Assembly: GCA_030949985.1 (NCBI GenBank) | Contig: JAUZRX010000028.1 | Coordinates: 62,001-126,000, forward strand | DNA length: 64,000 bases | Origin: Acidobacteriota bacterium | GTDB lineage: Bacteria > Acidobacteriota > Polarisedimenticolia > J045 | Direction of reading: 5' to 3' | Shown here: positions 43,274 through 51,617 of the stretch, one piece after another | Position numbering within the stretch: position 1 is the first letter of the stretch | Layout: every line of letters begins with the position of its first letter | Notes under the pieces: model-generated | What the model was told of the DNA's origin: nothing | The model's input: the letters and a program-made list of their open reading frames with translations, nothing else | Database searches by the model: none | Position numbers and translations under genes: made by a program

Positions 43274-44286
43274 GTTCCGCGCTGGCCGCGATGGTGCTCG
43301 CGGCCGGTCGGGGCGAGCGCATGCGCCCGCTGACCCGGGAGCGGGCCAAGCCATCCCTGCCGGTGCTCGGCCGGGGACTGGCGGCGCGGGTGATCGAACA
43401 GCTGGCACAACAGGGGGTCACCGACTTCGCCGTCAACGCCTGCCACGGCCTGGCGAGCCTCGAGAACCTGCTCGTCGATCATCCGGTGGAAATCTTCCGG
43501 GAGAAACGCGTGATGGGCACGGGAGGCGCCCTCGACGCGCCCCGCGAGCGCCTGGCCCGGGGGCCCTTCTTCGTCCTGCACAACGCCGACACCCTGGCCC
43601 GGGTTCCTCTCCAGCGCCTGGTGGAGGCCGCCGAGGCGCACCCCCGCAACATCGGGGCCCTGCTCGTCTCCGCCGGGCCGATCGAAGGCTATCGACCGAT
43701 CGCCGTCGAAGAGGGGCGGGTGCGAGCCTTCAGCGCGGCAGCCGCCGATCCGAATGCCGCGACCTACCTGGGCGTGGCGGTCTTCCGCCGGGAGCTGCTC
43801 GCCACGGTGCCGAAGAACGAGCCCTGCGAGCTTTTCCCCGACGTGGTGGCGCCATGGCTCGCCCGGGGCCGGCGCCTGGCCGCGGTGCCCCTCGACGGTC
43901 CCTGGCTCGAGTTCACCTCCGCCGAGAGCTACCTGGCCAAGGTCTGCGAACTGGTCGCCGGCCGAACCCCCCTGCCCCACGGCAGCGCCCACGGCCGCCG
44001 CGAACCGGGACCGGTCTTTTGCGCCCCCGGCGCCCGCGTCGCCCCTGGTACGTCCCTTTCCGTCGTGGCCCTCGAACAGGAGGCGACGGTGGAGAGCGAT
44101 GTTCGCCTCGAGCGCTGCCTCCTGCTCGAAGGCGCCCGCTGCGAGCCGGGGGTCCGCCTGGAGAACGTCGTCCTCGACGCGGGGGTCTGCGTGCCGGCGG
44201 GCCGCCACTTCGCCGACGGTGTCGTGACCACCGGTGAGGGCGGCGGGGCGGAGTGCGTCCCCTTCGCCGCGGTGGGGGGACGGTGA
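43270..44286 (+). CDS. MurU-like sugar-1-phosphate nucleotidyltransferase
   Basis: This 338-residue protein begins MVLAAGRGERMRPLT, the nucleotide-binding loop of sugar nucleotidyltransferases, with KPSLPVLG and a metal-binding LHNADTL. The C-terminal 100 residues look like a left-handed beta-helix (hexapeptide) extension that classical MurU lacks. The following gene is an AmgK-like kinase. In Pseudomonas, AmgK and MurU together turn recycled MurNAc into UDP-MurNAc, so cell-wall salvage is the likely role. Another sugar-1-phosphate is possible. Confidence 0.75.
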   Translation: MSSALAAMVLAAGRGERMRPLTRERAKPSLPVLGRGLAARVIEQLAQQGVTDFAVNACHGLASLENLLVDHPVEIFREKRVMGTGGALDAPRERLARGPFFVLHNADTLARVPLQRLVEAAEAHPRNIGALLVSAGPIEGYRPIAVEEGRVRAFSAAAADPNAATYLGVAVFRRELLATVPKNEPCELFPDVVAPWLARGRRLAAVPLDGPWLEFTSAESYLAKVCELVAGRTPLPHGSAHGRREPGPVFCAPGARVAPGTSLSVVALEQEATVESDVRLERCLLLEGARCEPGVRLENVVLDAGVCVPAGRHFADGVVTTGEGGGAECVPFAAVGGR

Positions 44287-45287
44287 GCGGCGGGAACCGG
44301 CAACACCTGATCCGCCGGCTCAGGGAGCGGTTCGGCCCGCTGCTGTCGGTCGTGCCGCTGGCGGCGGACGCCTCCACGCGGCTCTTCTTCCGGGTCGGCC
44401 GGCTCGGCGGTCACAGCGCGGTGATCATGGTGGACCCGGCGGGCGGCGTGCCGGCCCTGGCCCGCCTGCGCGCGGCTCACCGCGCGCTGTCGGAGGCCGG
44501 CCTGCGCCTGCCCGCGATCCTCGACGAAGACGAGGCCTTGTCCGCGGTGGTTTTCGAAGACCTCGGTGACCAGTTGCTGGCCACCGTCGCTTTCGAGCGG
44601 CGCGCGACACTCTACGCCCGGGCCGGACGGATGGCCGGCCTCCTCGATCGGGCGGCCACCCGGCCGATCCACGGAGAACACCCGCTGGCCTTCCCCCGAC
44701 TGGACGCCGAGCGGCTGCGCTCCGAACTGGCGTTTTTCGTCGTACACGAAGTGGCGGGCCGGCGTGATCTGCGCGACCCGACGCTGCTGCGGGAGATCTC
44801 GCGGGGACTCGACCGCTTCATCACCACCCTGGACCTGGCGAACCCCAGGCTTTGCCACCGGGACTACCACTCCCGCAACCTGCTCTGCAACGGAGACGAC
44901 TGCACCGCCGTGGACTTCCAGGACGCCCTCCTCGGCCCCCGCTTCTACGATCTGGCCTCGCTGATCTACGATCCCTACGTGGAACTCGACCCGGACCAGC
45001 GGCAGGCCGCCGTACGGGGCTGGAACCAGGGCTGCCGGGACGAGGCCACCGACCTCGAGGATCCTCGCCTGATGCGGGTGGGCGTCCAGCGCCTGCTCAA
45101 GGCGGCGGGCACCTTCGCCTACCAGGCCACCCGCCTGGCCAGGCCTCGATTCCTTGACTTTCTGCCGCCGGCCCTGGGGCGTGCGCGGGACCTGCTCGCG
45201 AAGCTGAACGACGCCGAGAGCCGGGAGCTGGCGCGCGTGCTCGGCCGGGCCTGCCCTGAATTCCTCTCCACCGGAGGCACCTCGTGA
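44283..45287 (+). CDS. amgK: AmgK-like anomeric sugar kinase (aminoglycoside phosphotransferase fold)
   Basis: This 334-residue APH-fold kinase has the catalytic loop CHRDYHSRNLL and the metal-binding VDFQDALLGPRFYDLASL, the pattern I know from AmgK (MurNAc/GlcNAc anomeric kinase). The GTG start overlaps the nucleotidyltransferase stop (GTGA), and the pairing with a MurU-like gene supports cell-wall sugar recycling. The long N-terminal part binds ATP (ASTRLFFRV). Confidence 0.78.
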   Translation: MSGGNRQHLIRRLRERFGPLLSVVPLAADASTRLFFRVGRLGGHSAVIMVDPAGGVPALARLRAAHRALSEAGLRLPAILDEDEALSAVVFEDLGDQLLATVAFERRATLYARAGRMAGLLDRAATRPIHGEHPLAFPRLDAERLRSELAFFVVHEVAGRRDLRDPTLLREISRGLDRFITTLDLANPRLCHRDYHSRNLLCNGDDCTAVDFQDALLGPRFYDLASLIYDPYVELDPDQRQAAVRGWNQGCRDEATDLEDPRLMRVGVQRLLKAAGTFAYQATRLARPRFLDFLPPALGRARDLLAKLNDAESRELARVLGRACPEFLSTGGTS

Positions 45288-46084
45288 ACCGCGCAAACCG
45301 CTTCTTCCGGCGCCGGCCCGACGCCGCCCCCCGGCTCGTCGGCATGCTGCATCTGCCCGCCCTGCCGGGTGCCCCCGGTCACGCCGGTGGCCTGGAACTG
45401 GTGCGTCAACGCATGTTGGCCGACGCCCGGGCCCTGGCCGAGGGCGGGGCCGACGCCCTGCTGCTGGAAAACTTCGGTGACACCCCGTTCCATCCCGGGC
45501 CGGTGCCGCCGCCGACCGTGGCCCACATGACGGCTCTGGCCGTGCGTCTGGCGGAGGCCACCGACCTGCCCTTCGGCATCAACGTGCTGCGCAACGACGC
45601 CCTGGCGGCCCTGGCCATCGCCCATGCCACGGGAGCGAGCTTCATCCGCGTCAACGTGCTCTGCGGTGTGCGGGTCTCCGACCAGGGCCTGCTCGAGGGC
45701 CGGGCCCACGAACTGCTGCGGGAGCGTCAGCGCCTGGGCGCGGAGTCCATCGCCATCGTCGCCGACCTGGACGTCAAGCACAGCGCGCCCCTCGCGCCGC
45801 GGGACCTGCTGGACGAAGCCCGGGAGATCCTCTACCGGGCGGGTGCCGACGCCCTGGTCCTTTCCGGACGCGCCACCGGCGCCGCCACCGATGCCGCGGA
45901 CTTCCGCCGCCTGCGCGAGGCCTTGCCCGAAGCCTGCCTGGTGATCGGCAGCGGCGTGACCCCCTCCAACGCAGCGGAGTACGACGACGCGGACGCGTTG
46001 ATCGTCGGCAGCGCTCTCAAGAGCGCCCCGGGAGATCCCATCGACGCCGGCCGCGTCCGCCGCCTGGTCCAGGCGCTGCGCTGA
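45284..46084 (+). CDS. BtpA/SgcQ-family TIM-barrel protein
   Basis: This 266-residue protein has the BtpA/SgcQ-family pattern: VGMLHLPALPGAPG near the N-terminus, LLLENFGDTPF, FGINVLRNDA, FIRVNVLCG and the C-terminal VIGSGVTPSNAAEY. BtpA in cyanobacteria affects photosystem I stability, but most bacterial relatives are uncharacterised TIM barrels. The GTG start overlaps the kinase stop, so it is the last gene of this five-gene operon. Confidence 0.85.
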   Translation: MNRANRFFRRRPDAAPRLVGMLHLPALPGAPGHAGGLELVRQRMLADARALAEGGADALLLENFGDTPFHPGPVPPPTVAHMTALAVRLAEATDLPFGINVLRNDALAALAIAHATGASFIRVNVLCGVRVSDQGLLEGRAHELLRERQRLGAESIAIVADLDVKHSAPLAPRDLLDEAREILYRAGADALVLSGRATGAATDAADFRRLREALPEACLVIGSGVTPSNAAEYDDADALIVGSALKSAPGDPIDAGRVRRLVQALR

Positions 46085-46113
46085 CAGGGGCCGGGGGCGA
46101 GGAGACCGGGTCT

Positions 46114-46136
46114 CGGCCCGCCGCGGTGTCGGGCCG
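46114..46136. terminator. Candidate bidirectional terminator hairpin
   Basis: A 7-base-pair perfect stem (CGGCCCG paired with CGGGCCG) with a 9-base loop lies in the 55-base gap between two convergent operons. No long T-run follows on either side, so terminator function is uncertain. Confidence 0.4.
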
Positions 46137-46139
46137 CCT

Positions 46140-47153
46140 TCAGGCCCGGCGCAGGCGGTGCAGCAGGACGAGGAAGAAGACCACGCCGACCAGCGACGTG
46201 ACGATGCCCACCGGTACTTCCGTGGTACGGGAGAGCAGGCGGGAGCACAGGTCACAGGCCACCAGGAAGGCAGCCCCCGCCACGGCGACCAGCGGCAGCA
46301 GTCTCCGCGCCGCCGCCCCCACCACCGAGCGCACCAGGTGGGGCACCATCAGGCCCACGAAACCCACCGGGCCCACCACGCTGACCGCCCCGCCGGCGGC
46401 GAGGGCGGCCAGCCCCATCACCAGCAGCCGAGAACGCGCCAGGTCGATGCCGATGCCCTGGGCGTGCTCCTCCCCGAGAGCCAGGCCGTCGATGGTGCGG
46501 GCGAAGAGCACCAGCCCCGCGATCCCGGCCAGCACGGGCCCGACGGCCATCCGTACGTGGGCCCAGGTGCGATTCTCCGCGGAGCCCAGCAGCCAGGCGA
46601 AAACCTCGTGCACCCGGTAGTCGCCGAAGCTCACCAGCAGGAAGGAGACCGCCGCCCCCAGCAGGGAGGCCATGGCCACCCCGGTGAGCAGCAGGGCGAA
46701 GGTCCCCGGCGGCCCCGCCGCGTGGGCCACCAGGTAGACCACCAGCACCGCCACCAGGGCGCCGAGAAAAGCGGCCAGGGGCACGCTGGCCGACCACAGG
46801 GCGTAGGCCCCGGTGGCGTAGGCCAGCACGGCGCCCAGGCTCGCTCCTCCCGACAGGCCCAGCAGCCCCGGATCGGCCAGGGGGTTGTCGAGCACCGCCT
46901 GCAGGGCGGCGCCGGCGGCGGCGAAGGCCGCGCCGGCGAGGGCCAGCAGCACCACGCGCGGTAGACGGATGTCGAAGACCAGGGCGCTCAAGATGCGCCC
47001 CTCGGGCCCCGTCTCCGGTCGCCCCAACAGCGTGGCCAGCGCCCTGAGGGGGCCGAAACCCGGCGCCCCCCCCAGGGCGATGCCGGCGAGCATCACCCCG
47101 GCCAACAACAGGAGCAGGAGGAGGCCCGTCAGCCAGGCGCCCCGGGCGCTCAT
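46140..47153 (-). CDS. FecCD/BtuC-family ABC transporter permease
   Basis: This 337-residue inner-membrane protein has about ten helices and the FecCD layout, with RLPRVVLLALAGAAFAAAG after the first helix, GLLGLSGGA, and the ATPase-contact loop GFVGLMVPHLVR near residue 270. Together with the overlapping binding-protein gene and a cobalamin adenosyltransferase it probably imports vitamin B12 or another corrinoid. No ATPase (btuD-like) gene follows in this group. Confidence 0.87.
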   Translation of the reverse strand: MSARGAWLTGLLLLLLLAGVMLAGIALGGAPGFGPLRALATLLGRPETGPEGRILSALVFDIRLPRVVLLALAGAAFAAAGAALQAVLDNPLADPGLLGLSGGASLGAVLAYATGAYALWSASVPLAAFLGALVAVLVVYLVAHAAGPPGTFALLLTGVAMASLLGAAVSFLLVSFGDYRVHEVFAWLLGSAENRTWAHVRMAVGPVLAGIAGLVLFARTIDGLALGEEHAQGIGIDLARSRLLVMGLAALAAGGAVSVVGPVGFVGLMVPHLVRSVVGAAARRLLPLVAVAGAAFLVACDLCSRLLSRTTEVPVGIVTSLVGVVFFLVLLHRLRRA

Positions 47154-48010
47154 TCCCCGTTCCGCTCCAGGGCGGCCAGTCGCGCTTGCAGGGCCAACAC
47201 GCCCTCGGTGAGGAAAGGAGTGACCGTGGTCAGCAACCGGGGCGGCAAGATCACGATTCGGCCCTCGCGCACCGCCCGGGTGGCGGCCAGGTGGGGATAG
47301 GCCGCCAGCAGGTTCCCGGGATCTTCCCCCGTGTCGAAGCCCAGCAGAAGCACCTCCGGATCGAGAGCCACCAGGGCTTCCATCGGCAGCCGGGTGTGAC
47401 CCACGATGCCGGCTTCGGCGGCGACGTTGACCCCTCCGGCCCGGCGGATCAGCGCGTCGACGGTGGTCTCCGCTCCGGCGACGATGCCGTGGGAGAACGA
47501 GAGGATGCCCGGTCGCCAGGCACGGCGGGAGGCCGCCTCGTCCGCCCGGGCCAGGTCGGCGTCCAGCCCCGCGACGACCTCCAGGGCCCGCGACGCCACT
47601 CCCAGGCGCCGGCCCAGTTCGAGGACCTGGCGGCGGATCCCGTCGAAGTCCTTCACATCCGCCAGCGCCTCCACCTCGACTCCCGAATCGGTCAGCAGGC
47701 GGCGGAAGTCGGGATCGTTCCAGGGGGCCACCAGGACCAGGTCCGGCCGGGCACCGAGCACGGGTTCGATGCGTCCGATCACCCGCGCCACGGTGCCTGG
47801 AAAGTGCCCCACCACGTGACTGAGCCGAGGGTCGTCGGCCAGAGTCGAAACACAGGCCACGCGGGAGGGCTCGACCAGCAGGGCCAGCAACTCGTCTCCG
47901 GCCAGGCTGGTCGAGCAAATCCGCGCGGGCCCCGCCAGCGCCGCGGACGCGCAGGCCAGGACGAAGAGCCCCAGCGCCGCCAGGCTAGACCGTCGTATCC
48001 CAGAGCACAT
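47150..48010 (-). CDS. BtuF-like periplasmic corrinoid-binding protein
   Basis: This 286-residue protein has a signal peptide (SLAALGLFVLACASAALA) and the two-lobed periplasmic-binding fold of the BtuF/FhuD class: ARICSTSLAGDELLALL at the start, PDLVLVAPWN, SHGIVAGAETTVDALI and VRILPP-like VILPPRLL at the end. It overlaps the permease by four bases and the upstream adenosyltransferase by 26 bases, so the three are co-transcribed. Iron-siderophore binding is an alternative to B12, but the adenosyltransferase favours corrinoid. Confidence 0.78.
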   Translation of the reverse strand: MCSGIRRSSLAALGLFVLACASAALAGPARICSTSLAGDELLALLVEPSRVACVSTLADDPRLSHVVGHFPGTVARVIGRIEPVLGARPDLVLVAPWNDPDFRRLLTDSGVEVEALADVKDFDGIRRQVLELGRRLGVASRALEVVAGLDADLARADEAASRRAWRPGILSFSHGIVAGAETTVDALIRRAGGVNVAAEAGIVGHTRLPMEALVALDPEVLLLGFDTGEDPGNLLAAYPHLAATRAVREGRIVILPPRLLTTVTPFLTEGVLALQARLAALERNGE

Positions 48011-48545
48011 CGGCGCCACCTGCGCGCCGGTTTTCCCAGCGGGCGAGAATGAAGAGCAGGTCCGAAAGACGGTTGATGAACTCGAGCGCGACGGCGGGGA
48101 CCTCCTGGCGCGCCGCCAGGGCCACCATTTCCCGTTCGGCGCGGCGACAGACGGTGCGGGCCACGTGCAAGCCGGCCGCGGCCCTGCTTCCCCCGGGAAG
48201 AATGAAATTCTCGAGAGGCTCGAGGTCGGCGTTGAACCGGTCACAGGCCTGTTCGAGCCGCTTGACGTGGTCGGCCCGGATCAGCTCCGGCACTTCATCG
48301 GACTCCCGCGAGAGCAGGCAGAGGAGGCCTCCGAGATTGAACAGTTCGCTCTGGATCCGCAGCAGCTCGGCGGCGATCTCTTCGGCCGGCTCCTCGGCGA
48401 GGACCACACCGAGGATGGCTCCCAGCTCGTCCACGGCGCCGTAGGCCCGGACCTGCAGGTCGTCCTTGCCGACCTTCTCTCCCGTGCCCAGACGGGTGCT
48501 CCCGTCGTCTCCCTTGCGGGTGTAGATTTTCGTCAGGCGCGCCAC
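47985..48545 (-). CDS. PduO-type cob(I)alamin adenosyltransferase
   Basis: This 186-residue protein transfers the adenosyl group from ATP to cob(I)alamin. It has the N-terminal YTRKGDDGSTRLGTG ATP-binding motif, VRAYGAVDELGA, the central FILPGGSRAAAGLH and the C-terminal FINRLSDLLFILAR typical of PduO-type enzymes. It is the first gene of a corrinoid uptake group. I found no cobalamin riboswitch in the 327 bases upstream. Confidence 0.92.
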   Translation of the reverse strand: MARLTKIYTRKGDDGSTRLGTGEKVGKDDLQVRAYGAVDELGAILGVVLAEEPAEEIAAELLRIQSELFNLGGLLCLLSRESDEVPELIRADHVKRLEQACDRFNADLEPLENFILPGGSRAAAGLHVARTVCRRAEREMVALAARQEVPAVALEFINRLSDLLFILARWENRRAGGADVLWDTTV

Positions 48546-48872
48546 GCATGCCTCCCCGGCGCCCTCCGAGACGCCGAAACGATGATAGACAGGCCCCAGC
48601 GTTGCACAAACCCTCGGTGTTTTCTACGCTGCTTTTTCGAGCCGGATCCGACAGCTTCCGGCCGATGGTCGAGACGTCGGGCGGGCACTCGAGATCAAAA
48701 GACGCTGGATGAAAACCCATCGTCCCCGTAGACGCGACCGTCGCGAAATTCCCGGTATCCAGGCGGGAGGCGGACGACAAGCCAGGGCACCTTCAGACCG
48801 ACGCCGCAACCCACGGCGCGACGGGGAGAGTCGGGGCGCCGAAGGCAGGCGGGACCGCCTCTGCCCGCTTTC
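48546..48872. other. Intergenic region with a short coding-like segment
   Basis: 327 bases upstream of the adenosyltransferase gene. On the minus strand, about 48709-48860, one frame reads LKVPWLVVRLPPGYREF and then RDGRVYGDDGF before a stop. It looks protein-like but has no start, ribosome-binding site or family I recognise. It may be a gene remnant or chance. Confidence 0.3.
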
Positions 48873-49892
48873 CTAGGGACGCCGCCGCTTGAATCCTTCG
48901 GGAATGCTCACGGCGCTCTCCGCGACCTCGCCGCCCTGGCTGAGCACCTCGGTCCGGGAAGTCATCAACACACGCTTGCCGCCGGCATCAGCGGCTGCCG
49001 CCCGCTCGCCCTCGCTCCCACGAGAACGACGCAGTCGCTTGCCCAGGCCGCGCAGCATGCCTCCCAGCTTGGCTCCTGGACGCTCCCCGGTCTCCGCCTC
49101 GGCGGGAGGGTCGGCGCTCTCCGACCCGGCAACGGTCTCGATGGTCAATTCCGTCCGCAGCGGCGAGCCGCGGAAGGCTGCCTGCTTGTCGCGGAACGCT
49201 TGCATCGCCTGGTCCATCCCCGGCCAAGCGGTCATCGCCGAGACCATCGACTTGCGCATGCCCTCGAGATCGCCGAAACCGAGCTTCTCCGCCATCCGTC
49301 GCTGGAACTCGAGCCGCTCCGCGAAGGCCTGACTCTCCGGACCCATCCACGTGCCCGCGGAAAGCACCAGCCCCCCACCCTCCTCCAGGCTCTTGCCCTT
49401 CTGGCGCAGGGTGACCACGGTCTTCACCTCGCGGCACTCCTGGCCGGCGATGATTTCCGTGCGCCCGGTCTCGTCGATCTGCACCTCGACCTCGTACTCC
49501 AGCGCTTGGCCTTCGTCGTCGGGAGAAGGCTGCTCCTGTCCGGTTCCACCCGGATCCGGGCCGTCGAGGCGCTCCATCTTCCGGCGGAACTCCGCGAAGG
49601 TGGTGACGCTGTACCGCCGGCGACGATAGTCGATGTCGTAGATCTTTTCTTCCGCCAGGTCCACCAGGCGGCCGGTGTCACCGTGGCGCTCGAGCATGCG
49701 GTCGCCCCGCACGTGGTATTCGGTGATGGTCCCCTCCCGGGCGCGCTTGCCGCCCAGCAGGCCCGCCATCTTGCCCAGCGCCCCTCCCAGCGTGACCCGG
49801 GTCTTCTCGGTGATGGCGCTATCGGCACCTGCCGGCGCCGCCGACAGGCCCACCAGCAGCAAAAATACCAGGCATCCCGCGACTCTTCTCAT
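48873..49892 (-). CDS. Secreted protein of unknown function
   Basis: This 339-residue protein has a clear signal peptide (RRVAGCLVFLLLVGLSAAPAGA). After it comes a beta-rich middle region with RMLERHGDTGRLVDLAEEKIYDIDYRRRRYSVTTF. This pattern is also seen in secreted proteins that look like DUF4412/lipoprotein-carrier-like folds, although I cannot assign a family. Later residues are Arg/Ala/Glu-rich (LRGLGKRLRRSRGSEG). The ATG has an AGGGAG site. It stands alone between a non-coding gap and the CBS remnant, and I give it no function. Confidence 0.65.
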   Translation of the reverse strand: MRRVAGCLVFLLLVGLSAAPAGADSAITEKTRVTLGGALGKMAGLLGGKRAREGTITEYHVRGDRMLERHGDTGRLVDLAEEKIYDIDYRRRRYSVTTFAEFRRKMERLDGPDPGGTGQEQPSPDDEGQALEYEVEVQIDETGRTEIIAGQECREVKTVVTLRQKGKSLEEGGGLVLSAGTWMGPESQAFAERLEFQRRMAEKLGFGDLEGMRKSMVSAMTAWPGMDQAMQAFRDKQAAFRGSPLRTELTIETVAGSESADPPAEAETGERPGAKLGGMLRGLGKRLRRSRGSEGERAAAADAGGKRVLMTSRTEVLSQGGEVAESAVSIPEGFKRRRP

Positions 49893-50061
49893 GACGGCTC
49901 CCTGACCGGAATTCACCGTGGAAAACGGCCTCACGTACCTCCCCGGGTAACGCATCATACCTGCGGTGGTCGACCGGAAACACGCCGGGCTTCCGCCGCG
50001 CTTCCCCGGCCCCGGGGCGTGGGGCCAGCGCACCAACCCCGATTCCCGCCGGGGCGGGTGA

Positions 50062-50190
50062 CATCGCCTCTCCACGCCCCTGGGCGAGCACTCCCGGCAG
50101 GTTGCGGCGGGAAACGAGCCCCACCAGCCGGTGCGGGTCGTCCCCCACGGGAACGCGGCGGATGCGCTCCCGCTCCGGCGGGCCGTACCG
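50062..50190 (-). pseudogene. Remnant of a CBS-domain gene
   Basis: In the minus-strand frame between the RES toxin and the secreted-protein gene, the translation reads RIRRVPVGDDPHRLVGLVSR followed by RNLPGVLAQ. This matches the second half of a CBS domain (IRRVPVVD, then LVGIVSRRDLL). No N-terminal half, partner domain or start codon is present, and what follows is low-complexity. It looks like the tail of a decayed CBS gene, perhaps cut by arrival of the toxin-antitoxin pair. Confidence 0.55.
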
Positions 50191-50194
50191 GCGC

Positions 50195-50959
50195 TCAGAT
50201 TCCCGGCCGGGGCAGGGCACCGTCCACCACGAAGAGTTCCCGGGCGAAGACCAGGGTCTCCCTCCGGCCCAGGCTGCGGCGGGTGAATTCCACCCCCGCC
50301 GAGGTGGTCGTGCAGTGCCACGACGTGAAGCGACCGGGCCTGCGGGAACCGAAGGGGGCCGGCGAGAAGAGCCCCACGTTGACGCCCCCGCGGGGGTCCC
50401 GCGCCGAGGGCGCGAGAAAAAGCTCCACCCCGGCCTCACGCATGGCCTGCCCCAGGGCCCGGGTCGCGACCCACGAAGTGGGCGAGGCGATCTCGGCGCG
50501 GCAGACGGCAAAGGCGGGACCGGCCAGATCCACCCCCCGGGAACTCTCCACCCGTATACGAAAGGTGCTCAACTCCATCTCGAGCCGGTCGATCTTCGCG
50601 GCGCTGCCCTCGAGAAAGAGCAGCCGGTAGTACGCCACCTCCGCCAGGGCCGTGTGCCGGCGGCGCGAGCCGTACCAGATACCCGGCTGCCCTCGACTGC
50701 CGAAGCGCGAGCCGTGACGCAGGGGCGGATAGCGGAAGGGGGTGGCCAGCAGGTAGTGGAGCCCGGCCCGGTCCATGCCCCGGGGCCACGGCGGCTTGGC
50801 CGAGTCGATCAGCGCCTCGAGCCACTCCTGCTCCGCGGGGCTGTCGACGAGCTTGCGGGTGGCGATCACGTGCTGGGCCTCCACGGCCCGCAGTACGCTG
50901 CAGGCCAGGGGCCGGACCTCACGCTCGCCCGCGCATCGCGTCCAGATATTCGACGACAT
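50195..50959 (-). CDS. RES-domain toxin
   Basis: This 254-residue protein contains a RES domain: FRYPPLRHGSRFGSRGQPG followed by IWYGSRRRHTALAEVAYYRL carries the conserved Arg, Tyr/Ser and Glu positions of the NAD-binding pocket. RES toxins degrade NAD+ and stop growth. The N-terminus is longer than usual. The start (ATG 50959) lies 41 bases inside the upstream antitoxin gene, a longer overlap than the usual few bases; a later start is possible. It is paired with an Xre/MbcA-like antitoxin. Confidence 0.8.
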   Translation of the reverse strand: MSSNIWTRCAGEREVRPLACSVLRAVEAQHVIATRKLVDSPAEQEWLEALIDSAKPPWPRGMDRAGLHYLLATPFRYPPLRHGSRFGSRGQPGIWYGSRRRHTALAEVAYYRLLFLEGSAAKIDRLEMELSTFRIRVESSRGVDLAGPAFAVCRAEIASPTSWVATRALGQAMREAGVELFLAPSARDPRGGVNVGLFSPAPFGSRRPGRFTSWHCTTTSAGVEFTRRSLGRRETLVFARELFVVDGALPRPGI

Positions 50960-51326
50960 CGACCAACCCCGTCACGCTTTCGATCCGCTCGGCGGGAACC
51001 CCGCCCAGGTGATGGTTGTCGGCATGCAGCCAGGCGCGGGCGGCGGAAGCGTCGCCCCCGACGAGGGTGTCGAGGCTGCGAAAGAGGCGAAGGAAAAGCA
51101 GGGCGAGCTCCCCCTCCTTGCTGCCGGGGTCGATGCGCCGACCCCGTGCCAGGCGCGAGACGCTGGCCTCACTGATGCCGATCACCCGCGCCAGGCTCCG
51201 CCCGGGCAGGGCGAGTTCTTCGGCCGCACGCAGCAGAGCCCGGGTGAGAACCCCCGCCGCTTCCGGCGGCGACGCCCTGCGCCCGGCAAAACCTTCCCCC
51301 GGCGCACCGGCCGGATCAGCGTCCAT
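50919..51326 (-). CDS. Xre/MbcA/ParS-family antitoxin of the RES module
   Basis: This 135-residue protein has a helix-turn-helix (LPGRSLARVIGISEASVSRLARG split over two helices) and the C-terminal MbcA/ParS/Xre toxin-binding domain (RAWLHADNHHLGGVPAERI, then VVEYLDAMRG). The ATG at 51326 has AGGAG six bases upstream. A perfect 12-base palindrome overlaps its promoter region, fitting autoregulation. It precedes and overlaps the toxin gene. Confidence 0.85.
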   Translation of the reverse strand: MDADPAGAPGEGFAGRRASPPEAAGVLTRALLRAAEELALPGRSLARVIGISEASVSRLARGRRIDPGSKEGELALLFLRLFRSLDTLVGGDASAARAWLHADNHHLGGVPAERIESVTGLVDVVEYLDAMRGRA

Positions 51327-51335
51327 GGCCGCTCC

Positions 51336-51347
51336 TTTCAATTGAAA
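51336..51347. promoter_or_regulatory. Palindromic operator candidate of the RES/Xre module
   Basis: TTTCAATTGAAA is a perfect 12-base palindrome in an AT-rich patch between the putative -10 element and the antitoxin ATG. This is the place where an autoregulatory Xre antitoxin would bind. Confidence 0.5.
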
Positions 51348-51375
51348 ATTTACCCATCTTTTCATTCATACGCAA
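51347..51375 (-). promoter_or_regulatory. Putative promoter of the RES/Xre module
   Basis: On the minus strand TTGCGT (51370-51375) and TAAATT (51347-51352) are separated by 17 bases. The patch around it is unusually AT-rich for this genome, which fits either a promoter or acquired DNA. Confidence 0.4.
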
Positions 51376-51617
51376 GACAAAGCCCCGGCCCGGCGCCTGC
51401 GGCACGAACCGGAAAGATCCGCCCCGCCTGATAAGGCACGCCCACCCGGCATCCAAGCCGGCTCCTTCACCACCGTGGAAGCCCGGTGCATAATCCGGCC
51501 GGCCCGTCCGGGGAGGCGGCTCCGCCCACAGGCCGGATCGCCCCCCCGGCGGCACTGGTCTCGCCGCGCGGTCAACCTCCGCTCGCGCCGCCCGTCATCC
51601 CTTGCGGAGACCCCAGC

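Noticed and set aside
48546-48900. Cobalamin riboswitch upstream of the adenosyltransferase gene
   Set aside because: I could not find the B12-box core on the minus strand. A covariance-model search would decide it.
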